Below are positions 16,998-25,250 of a DNA stretch of 64,000 nucleotides, piece by piece. The notes beneath the pieces are model-generated. The model saw nothing but the letters and a program-made list of their open reading frames with translations. It made no database searches and was not told the origin of the DNA. Within the stretch, counting starts at the first letter, position 1; each line of letters opens with the position of its first letter. This DNA is from Lachnospiraceae bacterium (GTDB taxonomy: Bacteria; Bacillota; Clostridia; Lachnospirales; Lachnospiraceae), in the NCBI GenBank assembly GCA_029071325.1, contig JAIEAP010000030.1:95143-159142 (forward strand). Reading direction: 5' to 3'. A program made the translations under genes and the position numbers.

Positions 16998-18623
16998 TTA
17001 ATCCTGCAGGATCAACCCTATGACGCGGTCAATTCCCTTTTTCAGATTGTGCCGCAGCATCAGCTCCCGCATCTCGCTGCGTATCTGGGGCGTATCTAAC
17101 AGAAATCTTAACGTGTGCTCGATGGTCTCGTCACTGACTCGGCTTCCAAGTCCCAGATTCAAGAATCCGTTATTCATCTGGGCAAAGGTATGACGCATTT
17201 CCCGTTCATTCTGCGCCAGCACAATGGCAGGCACTCCCATGGCAGCAAGCTCATATACCGTCCTGCCCTGAGAGGTAAATGCAATCTCCGAAGCCGCAAA
17301 AATTTCACTGATGCGTTTCACATTCTGCTCCACAACGATTCCCTGCTCCGGCCGGTGTTCTATGCCGTTCCCCCCAAGATCATATCCGCTTCCTGCAATA
17401 AAATGAAAAACAATGTCCGGATAATCCTCATGTATCCTGCCTGCCAGGTCATAAATCCTCCGTGTAAAATTCGATGGATCTGTCCCCCCGAAAATGACTG
17501 CAATCTGCTTCACACGCTCCCTGTATACACCGGGCTGCGCCAGTTCGAATTCATCCCGCAGGCACACATAATCTGCCCCCCAGTAATAGCTCTCTCCGGG
17601 GCGCTCATCCTCATAGAGAGCATTGATCACCGCATCCGCATAGCGGGCTCCGGCGCCCACATCCTCAATGGTAACCACACGTCTGACCCTTTTCTTTAAC
17701 TCCTTCATATATTCCTTTTCGGTGTCCAGACAGTCATTTACCACCACGTCCGGCTTCCACTCCTCCAGGAATCCATAGAAATCCTCTTCCCGTTCGATCA
17801 CATGGAGGGGCATATGAGCCTCTTCCAGCTTTCGGATTCCCTCCGCATGACGGCGCAGGCTGACAAACATAATCTCATGTCCGGTCAGATGATAGGCAAG
17901 CGTCAGACAATGATAAATATGCCCCATTCCCCGTTCCTTATATCCGTCTGCCCGAAACACAATCCGTTTTTTATTTAATGCATGTTCACAGAGAACCCAG
18001 TCTTCTCTGTTATCTATATCGACTGCCTCTTCTTCCGGCATCTCATAGACGCTGACCTTCTGCCCAATGCGCCCGCTTTCTGTCACGCACGCTCTTCTGG
18101 TAATAAGAAATGCCCCTGTTTCCAGATAATTGGGAGGCAATTGCTGACGGTTCAGCCGCTTTTCATAATTTGGCACACACACACCATCCCGCATGGTCCA
18201 GGACAGATGCGGCGCATTGACCGCACTGATATAGGTGTCCCACTCCGAATCCAAAAAGCTCTCCATGGCACTGTCAAGCGTCTGCACTGACAGCAGCGGA
18301 GAAGTCGCCTGCAGCGTAACCACCACATCATAGATACAGTTCTTCCGCTGCTCCATGCGGCACACTGCATCGTATATCACAGGATCCAGGGTCACAGCAT
18401 CCTGTGCCAGGGCAGAATCCCTGTCCATCACCTCTGCCCCGCAGTTTTCCGCAATCCTCATAATCTCTTCATCATCGGAACTGACCACGACATCATCAAT
18501 CCACCTGCACTTCATGGCATTATGGATCGAATAGGCAATCAACGGCTTCCCCTTCATCAGCCGCACGTTCTTCCGGGGAATGCCCTTAGAGCCTCCTCTT
18601 GCCGGTATCACTGCTAAAACCAT
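16998..18623 (-). CDS. Fusion of CMP-nonulosonate cytidylyltransferase and PseG-like hydrolase
   Basis: 541 residues from the ATG at 18623 (AAAGGAG 7-8 bases upstream). Residues 1-225 are a NeuA/PseF-type CTP transferase: VIPARGGSKGIPRKNVRLMKGKPLI, VVVTLQATSPLL, and VDIDNREDW closing the domain. Residues about 228-541 match PseG (UDP-sugar hydrolase, GT28-like fold): FRADGYKERGMGHIYHCLTLAYHL, IAVIFGGTDPSNFT, FTSQGRTVYELAAMGVPAIV. In the pseudaminic pathway PseG acts before and PseF after the synthase PseI, so this fusion brackets the step of the gene at 14813. First gene of the operon. Confidence 0.87.
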   Translation of the reverse strand: MVLAVIPARGGSKGIPRKNVRLMKGKPLIAYSIHNAMKCRWIDDVVVSSDDEEIMRIAENCGAEVMDRDSALAQDAVTLDPVIYDAVCRMEQRKNCIYDVVVTLQATSPLLSVQTLDSAMESFLDSEWDTYISAVNAPHLSWTMRDGVCVPNYEKRLNRQQLPPNYLETGAFLITRRACVTESGRIGQKVSVYEMPEEEAVDIDNREDWVLCEHALNKKRIVFRADGYKERGMGHIYHCLTLAYHLTGHEIMFVSLRRHAEGIRKLEEAHMPLHVIEREEDFYGFLEEWKPDVVVNDCLDTEKEYMKELKKRVRRVVTIEDVGAGARYADAVINALYEDERPGESYYWGADYVCLRDEFELAQPGVYRERVKQIAVIFGGTDPSNFTRRIYDLAGRIHEDYPDIVFHFIAGSGYDLGGNGIEHRPEQGIVVEQNVKRISEIFAASEIAFTSQGRTVYELAAMGVPAIVLAQNEREMRHTFAQMNNGFLNLGLGSRVSDETIEHTLRFLLDTPQIRSEMRELMLRHNLKKGIDRVIGLILQD

Positions 18624-18645
18624 CGCTTTTCTCCTTTCGTGCCGC

Positions 18646-18675
18646 TTGCATAAATCTATATACTTACTATATAAT
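18646..18675 (+). promoter_or_regulatory. Candidate SigA promoter for the CgeB pair
   Basis: TTGCAT (18646-18651), 18-base spacer, TATAAT (18670-18675), 62 bases before the start at 18737. Its -10 overlaps that of the divergent promoter for the nonulosonate operon. Confidence 0.45.
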
Positions 18676-18694
18676 ATTTTCATAAGACAAGCAA
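18666..18694 (-). promoter_or_regulatory. Candidate SigA promoter for the nonulosonate operon
   Basis: On the minus strand TTGCTT (18689-18694), 17-base spacer, TATAGT (18666-18671), 43 bases before the start at 18623. It overlaps the divergent promoter above, so the two probably compete for polymerase. Confidence 0.5.
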
Positions 18695-18736
18695 GAATAA
18701 GTGCTGTTTACTGCTATAGATGACAAGGAGCCCCCT

Positions 18737-19912
18737 ATGAAATTTCTTTTTTACCGATACGGAAGCATCTGTGAACCAGATATGATCGATGCGCTGCAGG
18801 AACTGGGACATACCGTTCTGGAACTCACCATGGAAATTTCCAGAAAAGATATCCCCCCTCAGGAGATCGTGCGGACCGTCAGCGAGACGTTACTCCAGGA
18901 CAATTTCGACGGCGTCTGGTCGGTCAATTATTATCCGGCGCTCTCGGAGATCTGCAATATTTTCCATATACGCTATATCTGCCAGACTGTAGATTCTCCC
19001 GTGATGGAGCTGTATTCCCACACACTGGCTAATCCGTGGAACCGCGTCTTCCTTTTTGACCGGCAGCAGTATGATACCTTCCATTCCATAAATCCGGATC
19101 ATATCCATCATCTTCCTCTTGCCGTCAATACCTCCCGGCTGGAACAGCTTTTTGATACAGTTTCCCCAACACAGCGGGAGCGTTTTACCTCTGGTGTATC
19201 CTTTGTAGGATCGCTTTATACCGAGAAATGCCCCTATGACGCGCTGTCACAGGCAGACAGCTATCTCACCGGTTATCTGGAAGGACTTATGGAAGCGCAG
19301 AGCAAAGTCTATGGATACTTTTTCCTTCCAGAACTTCTGACGGATGACATTATCAAGCGTTTTATGGCATCTATGCCGGACTATTACCTTCCGCCGGAAC
19401 GCGCGTTGCGGGATGACCGGATGATCATTTCCCTGATGTACTTAGGGCCCAAGGTTACCTCCATGGAACGGACGCGCTTACTGTCTGCACTGGGCAAATT
19501 GTCTCCGGTTGATCTCTACACCCGAAGCGATACCTCATCGCTTCCGGTTCGTAATCGGGGCGGTGTCAAGACTTTGACCGAAATGCCGCTGGTATTCTCA
19601 GGCAGTGGGATCAATCTCAATATGACTGCCAAATCCATCCGCAGCGGGATACCGCTCCGGGTCTTCGACATCCTGGGATGCGGCGGCTTTCTTCTAAGCA
19701 ATTACCAGACGGAGCTTTTGGACTATTTTGTACCGGGAGAGGATCTGGATATCTATACCTGCGAAGAAGAACTGCTGGACAAGACCGCTTACTATCTACA
19801 GCATGACGGACAGCGGCGTGAAATGGCACAGACTGCTCTGGAAAAAGTAAGGCGTGAGCACTCTTACCATACACGTATGGAACAGCTTCTTGCCCTGGCT
19901 TTTTCCAATTAA
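18737..19912 (+). CDS. CgeB/DUF3880-type glycosyltransferase
   Basis: 391 residues from the ATG at 18737 with AAGGAG 7 bases upstream. The N-terminal DUF3880-like part (MKFLFYRYGSICEPDMIDALQ) is followed by SFVGSLY near 155, and the C-terminal part has SIRSGIPLRVFDILGCGGFLLSNY and the final HSYHTRMEQLLAL. The next gene is a tandem paralogue. Both are transcribed towards the Maf and flagellin genes, and probably add sugars to flagellin or surface glycan. Confidence 0.8.
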   Translation: MKFLFYRYGSICEPDMIDALQELGHTVLELTMEISRKDIPPQEIVRTVSETLLQDNFDGVWSVNYYPALSEICNIFHIRYICQTVDSPVMELYSHTLANPWNRVFLFDRQQYDTFHSINPDHIHHLPLAVNTSRLEQLFDTVSPTQRERFTSGVSFVGSLYTEKCPYDALSQADSYLTGYLEGLMEAQSKVYGYFFLPELLTDDIIKRFMASMPDYYLPPERALRDDRMIISLMYLGPKVTSMERTRLLSALGKLSPVDLYTRSDTSSLPVRNRGGVKTLTEMPLVFSGSGINLNMTAKSIRSGIPLRVFDILGCGGFLLSNYQTELLDYFVPGEDLDIYTCEEELLDKTAYYLQHDGQRREMAQTALEKVRREHSYHTRMEQLLALAFSN

Positions 19913-19928
19913 TACAAGGAGGAATCCC

Positions 19929-21089
19929 ATGAAAATCCTATTTCTGGACAACGACACCTTTGCCAAACTGGATATGATCGAAGCATTTGAAGATTCGGGG
20001 TATACCGTAGATCTCTTCTGGCACGATGAGATCCGTACCATCCGCAGTTCTGATTTTGACGAGGCTTTCCGCCTCAAGACCTTTGGCGCAGGCTATGACT
20101 TCGTATTTTCCCTGAATTATTATCAGCAATTATCGAATATGTGCGAAAAATATGGTCTCAAATACATTTCCTACATCTACGATTGTCCTCTTGTGGCATT
20201 GTATTCCTATACTGTTCTGAATAAATGCAACTACATATTTATTTTTGATAAGGAACAGTACCTGACACTGCGCGGTGCCGGTATCCAGACCGTATATTAT
20301 CTGCCTCTTGCCGCTAATGTACGGCGCCTTAGTGCCATGAACCCGACTTCTGCGATCCATCACAAGTTGGATACGGAAGTGTCCTTCGTAGGCTCACTCT
20401 ATAATGAGGCTCACAATCTCTTCGACACACTGGAAGGCTTATCAGATCACACAAAAGGATATTTGGATGCCATCATGGAGGCACAGCTTAAGGTCAGCGG
20501 CTACTTCTTTATTGAGGAACTGCTGACAGATGCTGTCTTATCCGATATGCAAAAATCAAGAGCCTACACCCATCAACCAGATGGAGTGGAGACTCCCAGC
20601 TATGTATATGCCAATTATTTTATTGCCCGGAAATTAGCGGAAATGGAGCGTACCCGGCTTCTGTCTGCGATATCGGAACGGCATGCCCTAAAGCTCTATA
20701 CCCACAATTCCACGCCCCAGCTTCCCAAGGCTGAAAACATGGGAGCCATCGATTATTATGATGTCATGCCTTATGTGTTCCGCTGTTCTAAAATCAATCT
20801 CAACATCTCCCTGCGCAGCATCCGCAGCGGTATCCCTCTGCGGGCATTTGATATTATCGGCTGCGGCGGTTTCCTTTTGAGTAATTACCAGGCAGATTTC
20901 GCCGACTGCTTTGTAGCAGGAGAGGATTTCGACTTTTACGAAGACGCAAATGATCTTCTGAAGAAGCTGGACTATTATCTGTCCCATGACGCCATCCGGG
21001 CGGAAATCGCCGCTAATGGCCACCAGAAGCTGGCTGAACAGCATACCTTCCAGCACCGCATCCGCCAGATGCTGGAAGTAATCGCTTAA
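19929..21089 (+). CDS. CgeB/DUF3880-type glycosyltransferase, tandem paralogue
   Basis: 386 residues from the ATG at 19929 with AAGGAGG 7 bases upstream. Same architecture as the preceding gene: MKILFLDNDTFAKLDMIEAF, SFVGSLYNE, SIRSGIPLRAFDIIGCGGFLLSNY, and a closing HTFQHRIRQMLEVI. Only 16 bases separate the two genes, so they arose by tandem duplication and are co-expressed. It ends 10 bases from the convergent Maf gene. Confidence 0.8.
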   Translation: MKILFLDNDTFAKLDMIEAFEDSGYTVDLFWHDEIRTIRSSDFDEAFRLKTFGAGYDFVFSLNYYQQLSNMCEKYGLKYISYIYDCPLVALYSYTVLNKCNYIFIFDKEQYLTLRGAGIQTVYYLPLAANVRRLSAMNPTSAIHHKLDTEVSFVGSLYNEAHNLFDTLEGLSDHTKGYLDAIMEAQLKVSGYFFIEELLTDAVLSDMQKSRAYTHQPDGVETPSYVYANYFIARKLAEMERTRLLSAISERHALKLYTHNSTPQLPKAENMGAIDYYDVMPYVFRCSKINLNISLRSIRSGIPLRAFDIIGCGGFLLSNYQADFADCFVAGEDFDFYEDANDLLKKLDYYLSHDAIRAEIAANGHQKLAEQHTFQHRIRQMLEVIA

Positions 21090-21099
21090 GTGATTACTG

Positions 21100-23250
21100 T
21101 TACTCCGGCAGATGTTCTAACAGGATTGGCAGATCCTTCTTGAGATCGTCAAGGGCTTTCTGATACCCTTCCAGCAGTTCTATCCCCTGTTCTGCTATCT
21201 CCGAAATGCTCATGTCCTCCTGGGCATAAATCTGATCCTGCAGGGAATATTCTGCCACGCTGGCATACATCGCAATCAGAGGCTGCAACCACTCTGTTCT
21301 CTGGCGTTCATTACACCGCTCTACTGTGGCAACGCATTTGCGGAATTCCTTTGTTCCTGTCTGTCCCCGTTTCGCCAGTCTCGCCAACTCCTGATGGCAC
21401 GCAATCCCCTCTTTCAAATTCTTATGCACGCGTTCCAGTTCCCGGGGCAGTCCCCGCACCGCTTCATAAATCTTCTCTTTCTGCTGGGGAGAACAGGTAT
21501 CCTGACATTCCGCCAATACCTGCTCCAGACTAAATTCTCCTCTGCACTCCGACGCGATTGCATCCCGCAGCGTCATTGGGATTGCCCCTTCTTTCTTCGC
21601 GCCGCCCTCGGTTGCATCAATGACCTTCATACCATCTTTCAGATTTCGGATTTCTTTCTCAAACCACCGAAGGTACATCTCCATCTGCAGATCGGTCTTG
21701 ATGGGCTGTCCATCCCATCCCTCTACCATCGTCAGAGCTCTGGTTTTCAAATGATCTCTGTTTGCTTCCTCATCATCGCAGACACTGCTGACGTGTCCCC
21801 GGTCTCCCGTGAACGCCAGATCCTGCCCCACTAAGATGATGGTCTGGAAACCCAGATATTCTACCAATGAAAATGCGTCATTTGCCACAGAGCCTCCGGT
21901 AGGTAACGCCTTAGGCTCATAATTCAGGCAATCCTTCATCAATGCTGCCAATATATCACTGCCCCAACCATAGCTGAATACTTTCTTCGCCTTATGGCGG
22001 AGCAAGATTTCCATTCTGGAATAGGATTCAGCCACCATAGGTGTTTTCTGAATACGTTCATCATCAAAGAGCGACAACTCCTTATTGGGGTCTACTGTAA
22101 TCATGAGCCATCCTTTGATATCAGCCCGCAGCACTGCTTTTGCCGCCGCATCCACTACGAGAATGAAAGCCTTCCCCTCCGCGGCTTTTAATTCTGCGAT
22201 ATTATGATCCAGAGAAGGCCCTGCCGACACGATAATCGCCGGAATATCCCTCAGATCATATGTTTCTATGATTGCCTTCAAGCGGTTGATATCCGTTCCG
22301 TTTACAATCTCATAGAAATTAGAAAAAATATTGCGTGCCAAAGCATCCTGCGCTACGATAGCTGTATTCCGCGACATCATCGTATGACGCTTTACATACA
22401 GAATAGTCTCCATATAGCGGCTACATTCCTCCGAATAAAGCACGTCATACCCCGGCAGAATCACAAATTCCAACAGATCCTTTCGGTTATAGGAAGTCAA
22501 TGCTCCAATATAACTGTCCAGATGATGAATTTCCTTATCTCCCACCAGAAGAAATACACGTTCATCCGCAATGATATCTTCATAATCCTCCTGACTCATC
22601 ACAGACAAGAACACATCAATATTCGGTTCATAGATCAGCATCTGATTGGTATCATCCATATGGGACAATAGCTCCCGAATTGCCCTTCCATCGGAAAATC
22701 CAAAGACATAATAAACAAAATACGCCTTCTTCTCCCGGTATCTTTCTCCCAATATTTTTGCTGCATGTGCCGCATCATATCTGCTGTTCAGATACCAGAC
22801 ACGCTCGTTATGCCGGATGACCGGAAGGGCTTCTCCCTTCCGGGTATACTGAATTATGTCCCCGCATCCCTCAAATTCCGCCGCCCATCTCTCCAGCGCT
22901 TCCTTCTGCTCCGGAATCTTTTCTATCAGACTTTCGCAGTTTTGTCTAAGATAATCTTCCTTTTCTGCCCTCTGAGGGTCGCTGCAGACTCCCGACTTTC
23001 CCTGCAGATATTCTGTCATGCCATATTCCAAAGCATCCGCCAGACCCAGAACATCCGCATTCTGATAACAATCCAACAGTTCCTTCAGTAAGGTAACTCC
23101 TACCGGATCTATTCCCGACTGGCCTCCCTGTAGCACAGCATTTTTAAAAATACCGATCATCTGAGCTGCTTGAGCCAGCCCCTCCTGCTCTTTATTCTGA
23201 TACAGCAGTTCCGTCGCTTCGTGAATCTGCTGTAGGATCGTCTCACCCAT
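21100..23250 (-). CDS. maf: Motility-associated glycosyltransferase (Maf, DUF115 family)
   Basis: 716 residues. The central DUF115/MptE-like domain shows IPAIIVSAGPSLDHNIAEL near 335, DAAAKAVLRADIKGWLMITVDP, ALPTGGSVANDAFSLVEYLGF and IILVGQDLAFTGDRGH near 470. Maf proteins transfer nonulosonic acids to serine/threonine of flagellin before export. Its place directly downstream of flagellin and next to the nonulosonate operon fits this role well. The C-terminal 150 residues are helical, as in other Maf proteins. It is separated from flagellin by a terminator, so expression may depend on read-through. Confidence 0.87.
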   Translation of the reverse strand: MGETILQQIHEATELLYQNKEQEGLAQAAQMIGIFKNAVLQGGQSGIDPVGVTLLKELLDCYQNADVLGLADALEYGMTEYLQGKSGVCSDPQRAEKEDYLRQNCESLIEKIPEQKEALERWAAEFEGCGDIIQYTRKGEALPVIRHNERVWYLNSRYDAAHAAKILGERYREKKAYFVYYVFGFSDGRAIRELLSHMDDTNQMLIYEPNIDVFLSVMSQEDYEDIIADERVFLLVGDKEIHHLDSYIGALTSYNRKDLLEFVILPGYDVLYSEECSRYMETILYVKRHTMMSRNTAIVAQDALARNIFSNFYEIVNGTDINRLKAIIETYDLRDIPAIIVSAGPSLDHNIAELKAAEGKAFILVVDAAAKAVLRADIKGWLMITVDPNKELSLFDDERIQKTPMVAESYSRMEILLRHKAKKVFSYGWGSDILAALMKDCLNYEPKALPTGGSVANDAFSLVEYLGFQTIILVGQDLAFTGDRGHVSSVCDDEEANRDHLKTRALTMVEGWDGQPIKTDLQMEMYLRWFEKEIRNLKDGMKVIDATEGGAKKEGAIPMTLRDAIASECRGEFSLEQVLAECQDTCSPQQKEKIYEAVRGLPRELERVHKNLKEGIACHQELARLAKRGQTGTKEFRKCVATVERCNERQRTEWLQPLIAMYASVAEYSLQDQIYAQEDMSISEIAEQGIELLEGYQKALDDLKKDLPILLEHLPE

Positions 23251-23280
23251 ACTTTCTTATCCTCCCGGAGGTAAAACTAT

Positions 23281-23310
23281 TACAAAATAAAGCCGGCATT
23301 GCTGCCGGCT
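23281..23310 (-). terminator. Flagellin terminator
   Basis: On the minus strand AGCCGGC and GCCGGCT form a 7-bp stem with a six-base loop, followed by TTATTTTG. It is 25 bases after the flagellin stop and lies before the Maf gene. Confidence 0.85.
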
Positions 23311-23334
23311 CTATTCCTGATAGTAGTCTCTGAA

Positions 23335-24147
23335 TTACTGTAACAAGGACAGTGCACCCTGTGTAGACTGATTTGCCTGTGCTAACATAGACTGACCAGC
23401 CTGAGCAAGAATGTTGTTCTTGCTGTACTCAACCATCTCAGAAGCCATATCTGTATCACGGATACGGGACTCAGCTGCCTGAGTATTCTCAGCGGTGGTA
23501 TCCAGGTTGGCAATGGTGTGCTCCAGACGGTTCTGAACTGCACCAAGTGCGGAACGCTGTGTAGATACCTTGTCAATAGCGCTCTGAATCTTGGTCATTG
23601 CGCTACCAGCCTTGGTAAAGCTTACTACAGACAAACCATCAACACCAAGAGTTGCTGCATCCATATTGCTGATTGTAATATCAATGTTCTGTCCAGCAAG
23701 TGCTCCAACCTGAAGATGCTTATTAGCAAAGCTGCCATCCAGAAGGTTCATGGTGTTAAACTGAGTGGTGCTCTGGATACGATCAATCTCAGATACCAGC
23801 TGATTGATCTCAGCCTGGATTGCACTTCTGTCGATCGTGGTGTTGGAGTCGTTCGCTGCCTGAGTTGCCAGCTCGTTCATTCTCTGCAGAATGGAGTGGG
23901 TCTCATTCAAAGCACCCTCAGCGGTCTGTACCATAGAGATACCGTCCTGTGCATTGGTGGATGCTTTCTTCAAGCCACGGATAGAGCTTCTCATCTTCTC
24001 GGAAATAGAAAGACCTGCTGCATCATCTGCTGCTCTGTTTACTCTGTAACCAGAAGATAATTTCTCAGTTGACTTTGCCTGTGCGCTCGTTGTGATACCT
24101 AACTGTCTGTTGGTATTCATTGCCTGCATATTGTGCTGTACTACCAT
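23335..24147 (-). CDS. hag: Flagellin
   Basis: 270 residues. Both conserved ends are present: MVVQHNMQAMNTNRQLGITT...LSSGYRVNRAADDAAGLSISEKMR at the N-terminus (D0/D1) and MVEYSKNNILAQAGQSMLAQ...GALSLLQ at the C-terminus. The variable middle is short, so this is a compact flagellin like Bacillus Hag, with few serine/threonine-rich surface loops. Expression should be high and late: a near-consensus SigD promoter and a CsrA-type hairpin lie in its 130-base leader. Maf and nonulosonate genes downstream suggest that it is glycosylated. Confidence 0.96.
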   Translation of the reverse strand: MVVQHNMQAMNTNRQLGITTSAQAKSTEKLSSGYRVNRAADDAAGLSISEKMRSSIRGLKKASTNAQDGISMVQTAEGALNETHSILQRMNELATQAANDSNTTIDRSAIQAEINQLVSEIDRIQSTTQFNTMNLLDGSFANKHLQVGALAGQNIDITISNMDAATLGVDGLSVVSFTKAGSAMTKIQSAIDKVSTQRSALGAVQNRLEHTIANLDTTAENTQAAESRIRDTDMASEMVEYSKNNILAQAGQSMLAQANQSTQGALSLLQ

Positions 24148-24152
24148 AATTC

Positions 24153-24188
24153 ATTCCTCCTTGAATTTAATGTCGCATCCTTGCGACA
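24153..24188 (-). promoter_or_regulatory. Probable CsrA-binding hairpin plus ribosome-site CsrA site in the flagellin leader
   Basis: On the mRNA TGTCGC-AAGGAT-GCGACA (24171-24188) is a perfect 6-bp stem presenting AAGGAU in a hexaloop, close to the CsrA consensus ACARGGAUGU. About 20 bases downstream the ribosome site AAGGAGGA (24155-24162) supplies a second GGA. Bacillus hag has the same two-site arrangement, with CsrA repressing translation and FliW releasing it. Confidence 0.75.
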
Positions 24189-24278
24189 GTTTGTTGTGTT
24201 GGTTGTGAACTTTCCTGCACGCCGTACGCTCGTTTAGTACTTTGTCCACCAAGTAACTTTTTGTTTTACTTGTTATAT

Positions 24279-24305
24279 ATATCGGACCGTAGTCTCGATA
24301 CTTTA
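24279..24305 (-). promoter_or_regulatory. SigD promoter of flagellin
   Basis: TAAA (24302-24305), 15-base spacer, TCCGATAT (24279-24286) on the minus strand: one mismatch to TAAA-N15-GCCGATAT. Confidence 0.85.
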
Positions 24306-24340
24306 TAGTAAATAGAAAAAAATTTTATCTTTTTTCTAGT

Positions 24341-24817
24341 TTACTTCTTGTTATCCAGGAATTCCGGATCTGGGAAATTCATCTTCATCATATTCTTATA
24401 GTATGTATTCACCGCTTTCCTGGACTGCTTTACCTCTTTGATCTGCTTGCGCACAGCGGAGAATTTCTTCTCCGCCAGTGCCTTGTTGCGCTGCTCCTGA
24501 CTCTGGATCGTAGCGCTTCTGTCCATAATATGTGCTATATCAGCTTTCATCTCTCGAATATCCTGCGCATACTGCTGCCGGTTGGTATTCAGTTCCTCTT
24601 TTACGCGTCCATACACCTGCTCGAACCCATCATCCAGCGCATTCAACTGCTCAACGAGTTCTGCTTTCCTCTCGATATTCCCCTCCAGCTCCTGCGGCTC
24701 CAGTTCCGGATTTTCTAACATCTGCTTCTGCAGAACATTCAATGCCGCTATGGTGTCCAGAAGTTCTATCTTCTTCTTCAGGCTCTGCTTTAACACTGCA
24801 ATATAATTCTCTGACAT
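24341..24817 (-). CDS. Coiled-coil flagellar chaperone-like protein (FliT/FlgN type)
   Basis: 158 residues, almost entirely helical and charged, with long heptad-like stretches (LKKKIELLDTIAALNVLQKQML; EELNTNRQQYAQDIREMKADI). It follows fliS by 9 bp and precedes the flagellin promoter. Position and structure fit an export chaperone of the FliT or FlgN type, where FliT would normally protect FliD. Sequence alone does not name it. Confidence 0.6.
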   Translation of the reverse strand: MSENYIAVLKQSLKKKIELLDTIAALNVLQKQMLENPELEPQELEGNIERKAELVEQLNALDDGFEQVYGRVKEELNTNRQQYAQDIREMKADIAHIMDRSATIQSQEQRNKALAEKKFSAVRKQIKEVKQSRKAVNTYYKNMMKMNFPDPEFLDNKK

Positions 24818-24826
24818 AGACGCTCC

Positions 24827-25225
24827 TTATTCTGTCGGCTTGGCAGCATTGCCGCTGTGAGCAAGCCGCATAACATCCTTCCATGTATCACGCATGACCC
24901 TCAGATGCCCCAGCACTTCCTCCAGAATATCCCGGTCTTTCTTCATATTGGCTTCCAACAGTCTCTGCAGCAGATACACATATACATTATCAAAATCCTG
25001 TGCAACCGGGTATTTGCGGTTCAATGTCGCCTGGAATTCTTCGATGATATGCTCTACCTTCATGATATTCGCATGCGCTTTCTCCACATTCCCCTCTTCA
25101 ATACCCATGATTGCAATATTGCAGAACTTTATCGCTCCCTCATAGAGCATCAACGTGATCTCCGCCGGAGAAGCAGTCATAATTTTACTGTTCTGATAGG
25201 CTGCGTACCCGTTGTTTATTGCCAT
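24827..25225 (-). CDS. fliS: Flagellin export chaperone FliS
   Basis: 132 residues with the FliS pattern: NNGYAAYQNSKIMTASPAEITLMLYEGAIKF at the N-terminus and a helical remainder (VEHIIEEFQATLNRK, VYLLQRLLEANMKKD). FliS binds the C-terminus of flagellin in the cytoplasm and prevents early polymerisation. It lies between fliD and the FliT-like gene in the flaG operon. Confidence 0.93.
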   Translation of the reverse strand: MAINNGYAAYQNSKIMTASPAEITLMLYEGAIKFCNIAIMGIEEGNVEKAHANIMKVEHIIEEFQATLNRKYPVAQDFDNVYVYLLQRLLEANMKKDRDILEEVLGHLRVMRDTWKDVMRLAHSGNAAKPTE

Positions 25226-25250
25226 GGTATTACCTCCCTGTAATTACGCT

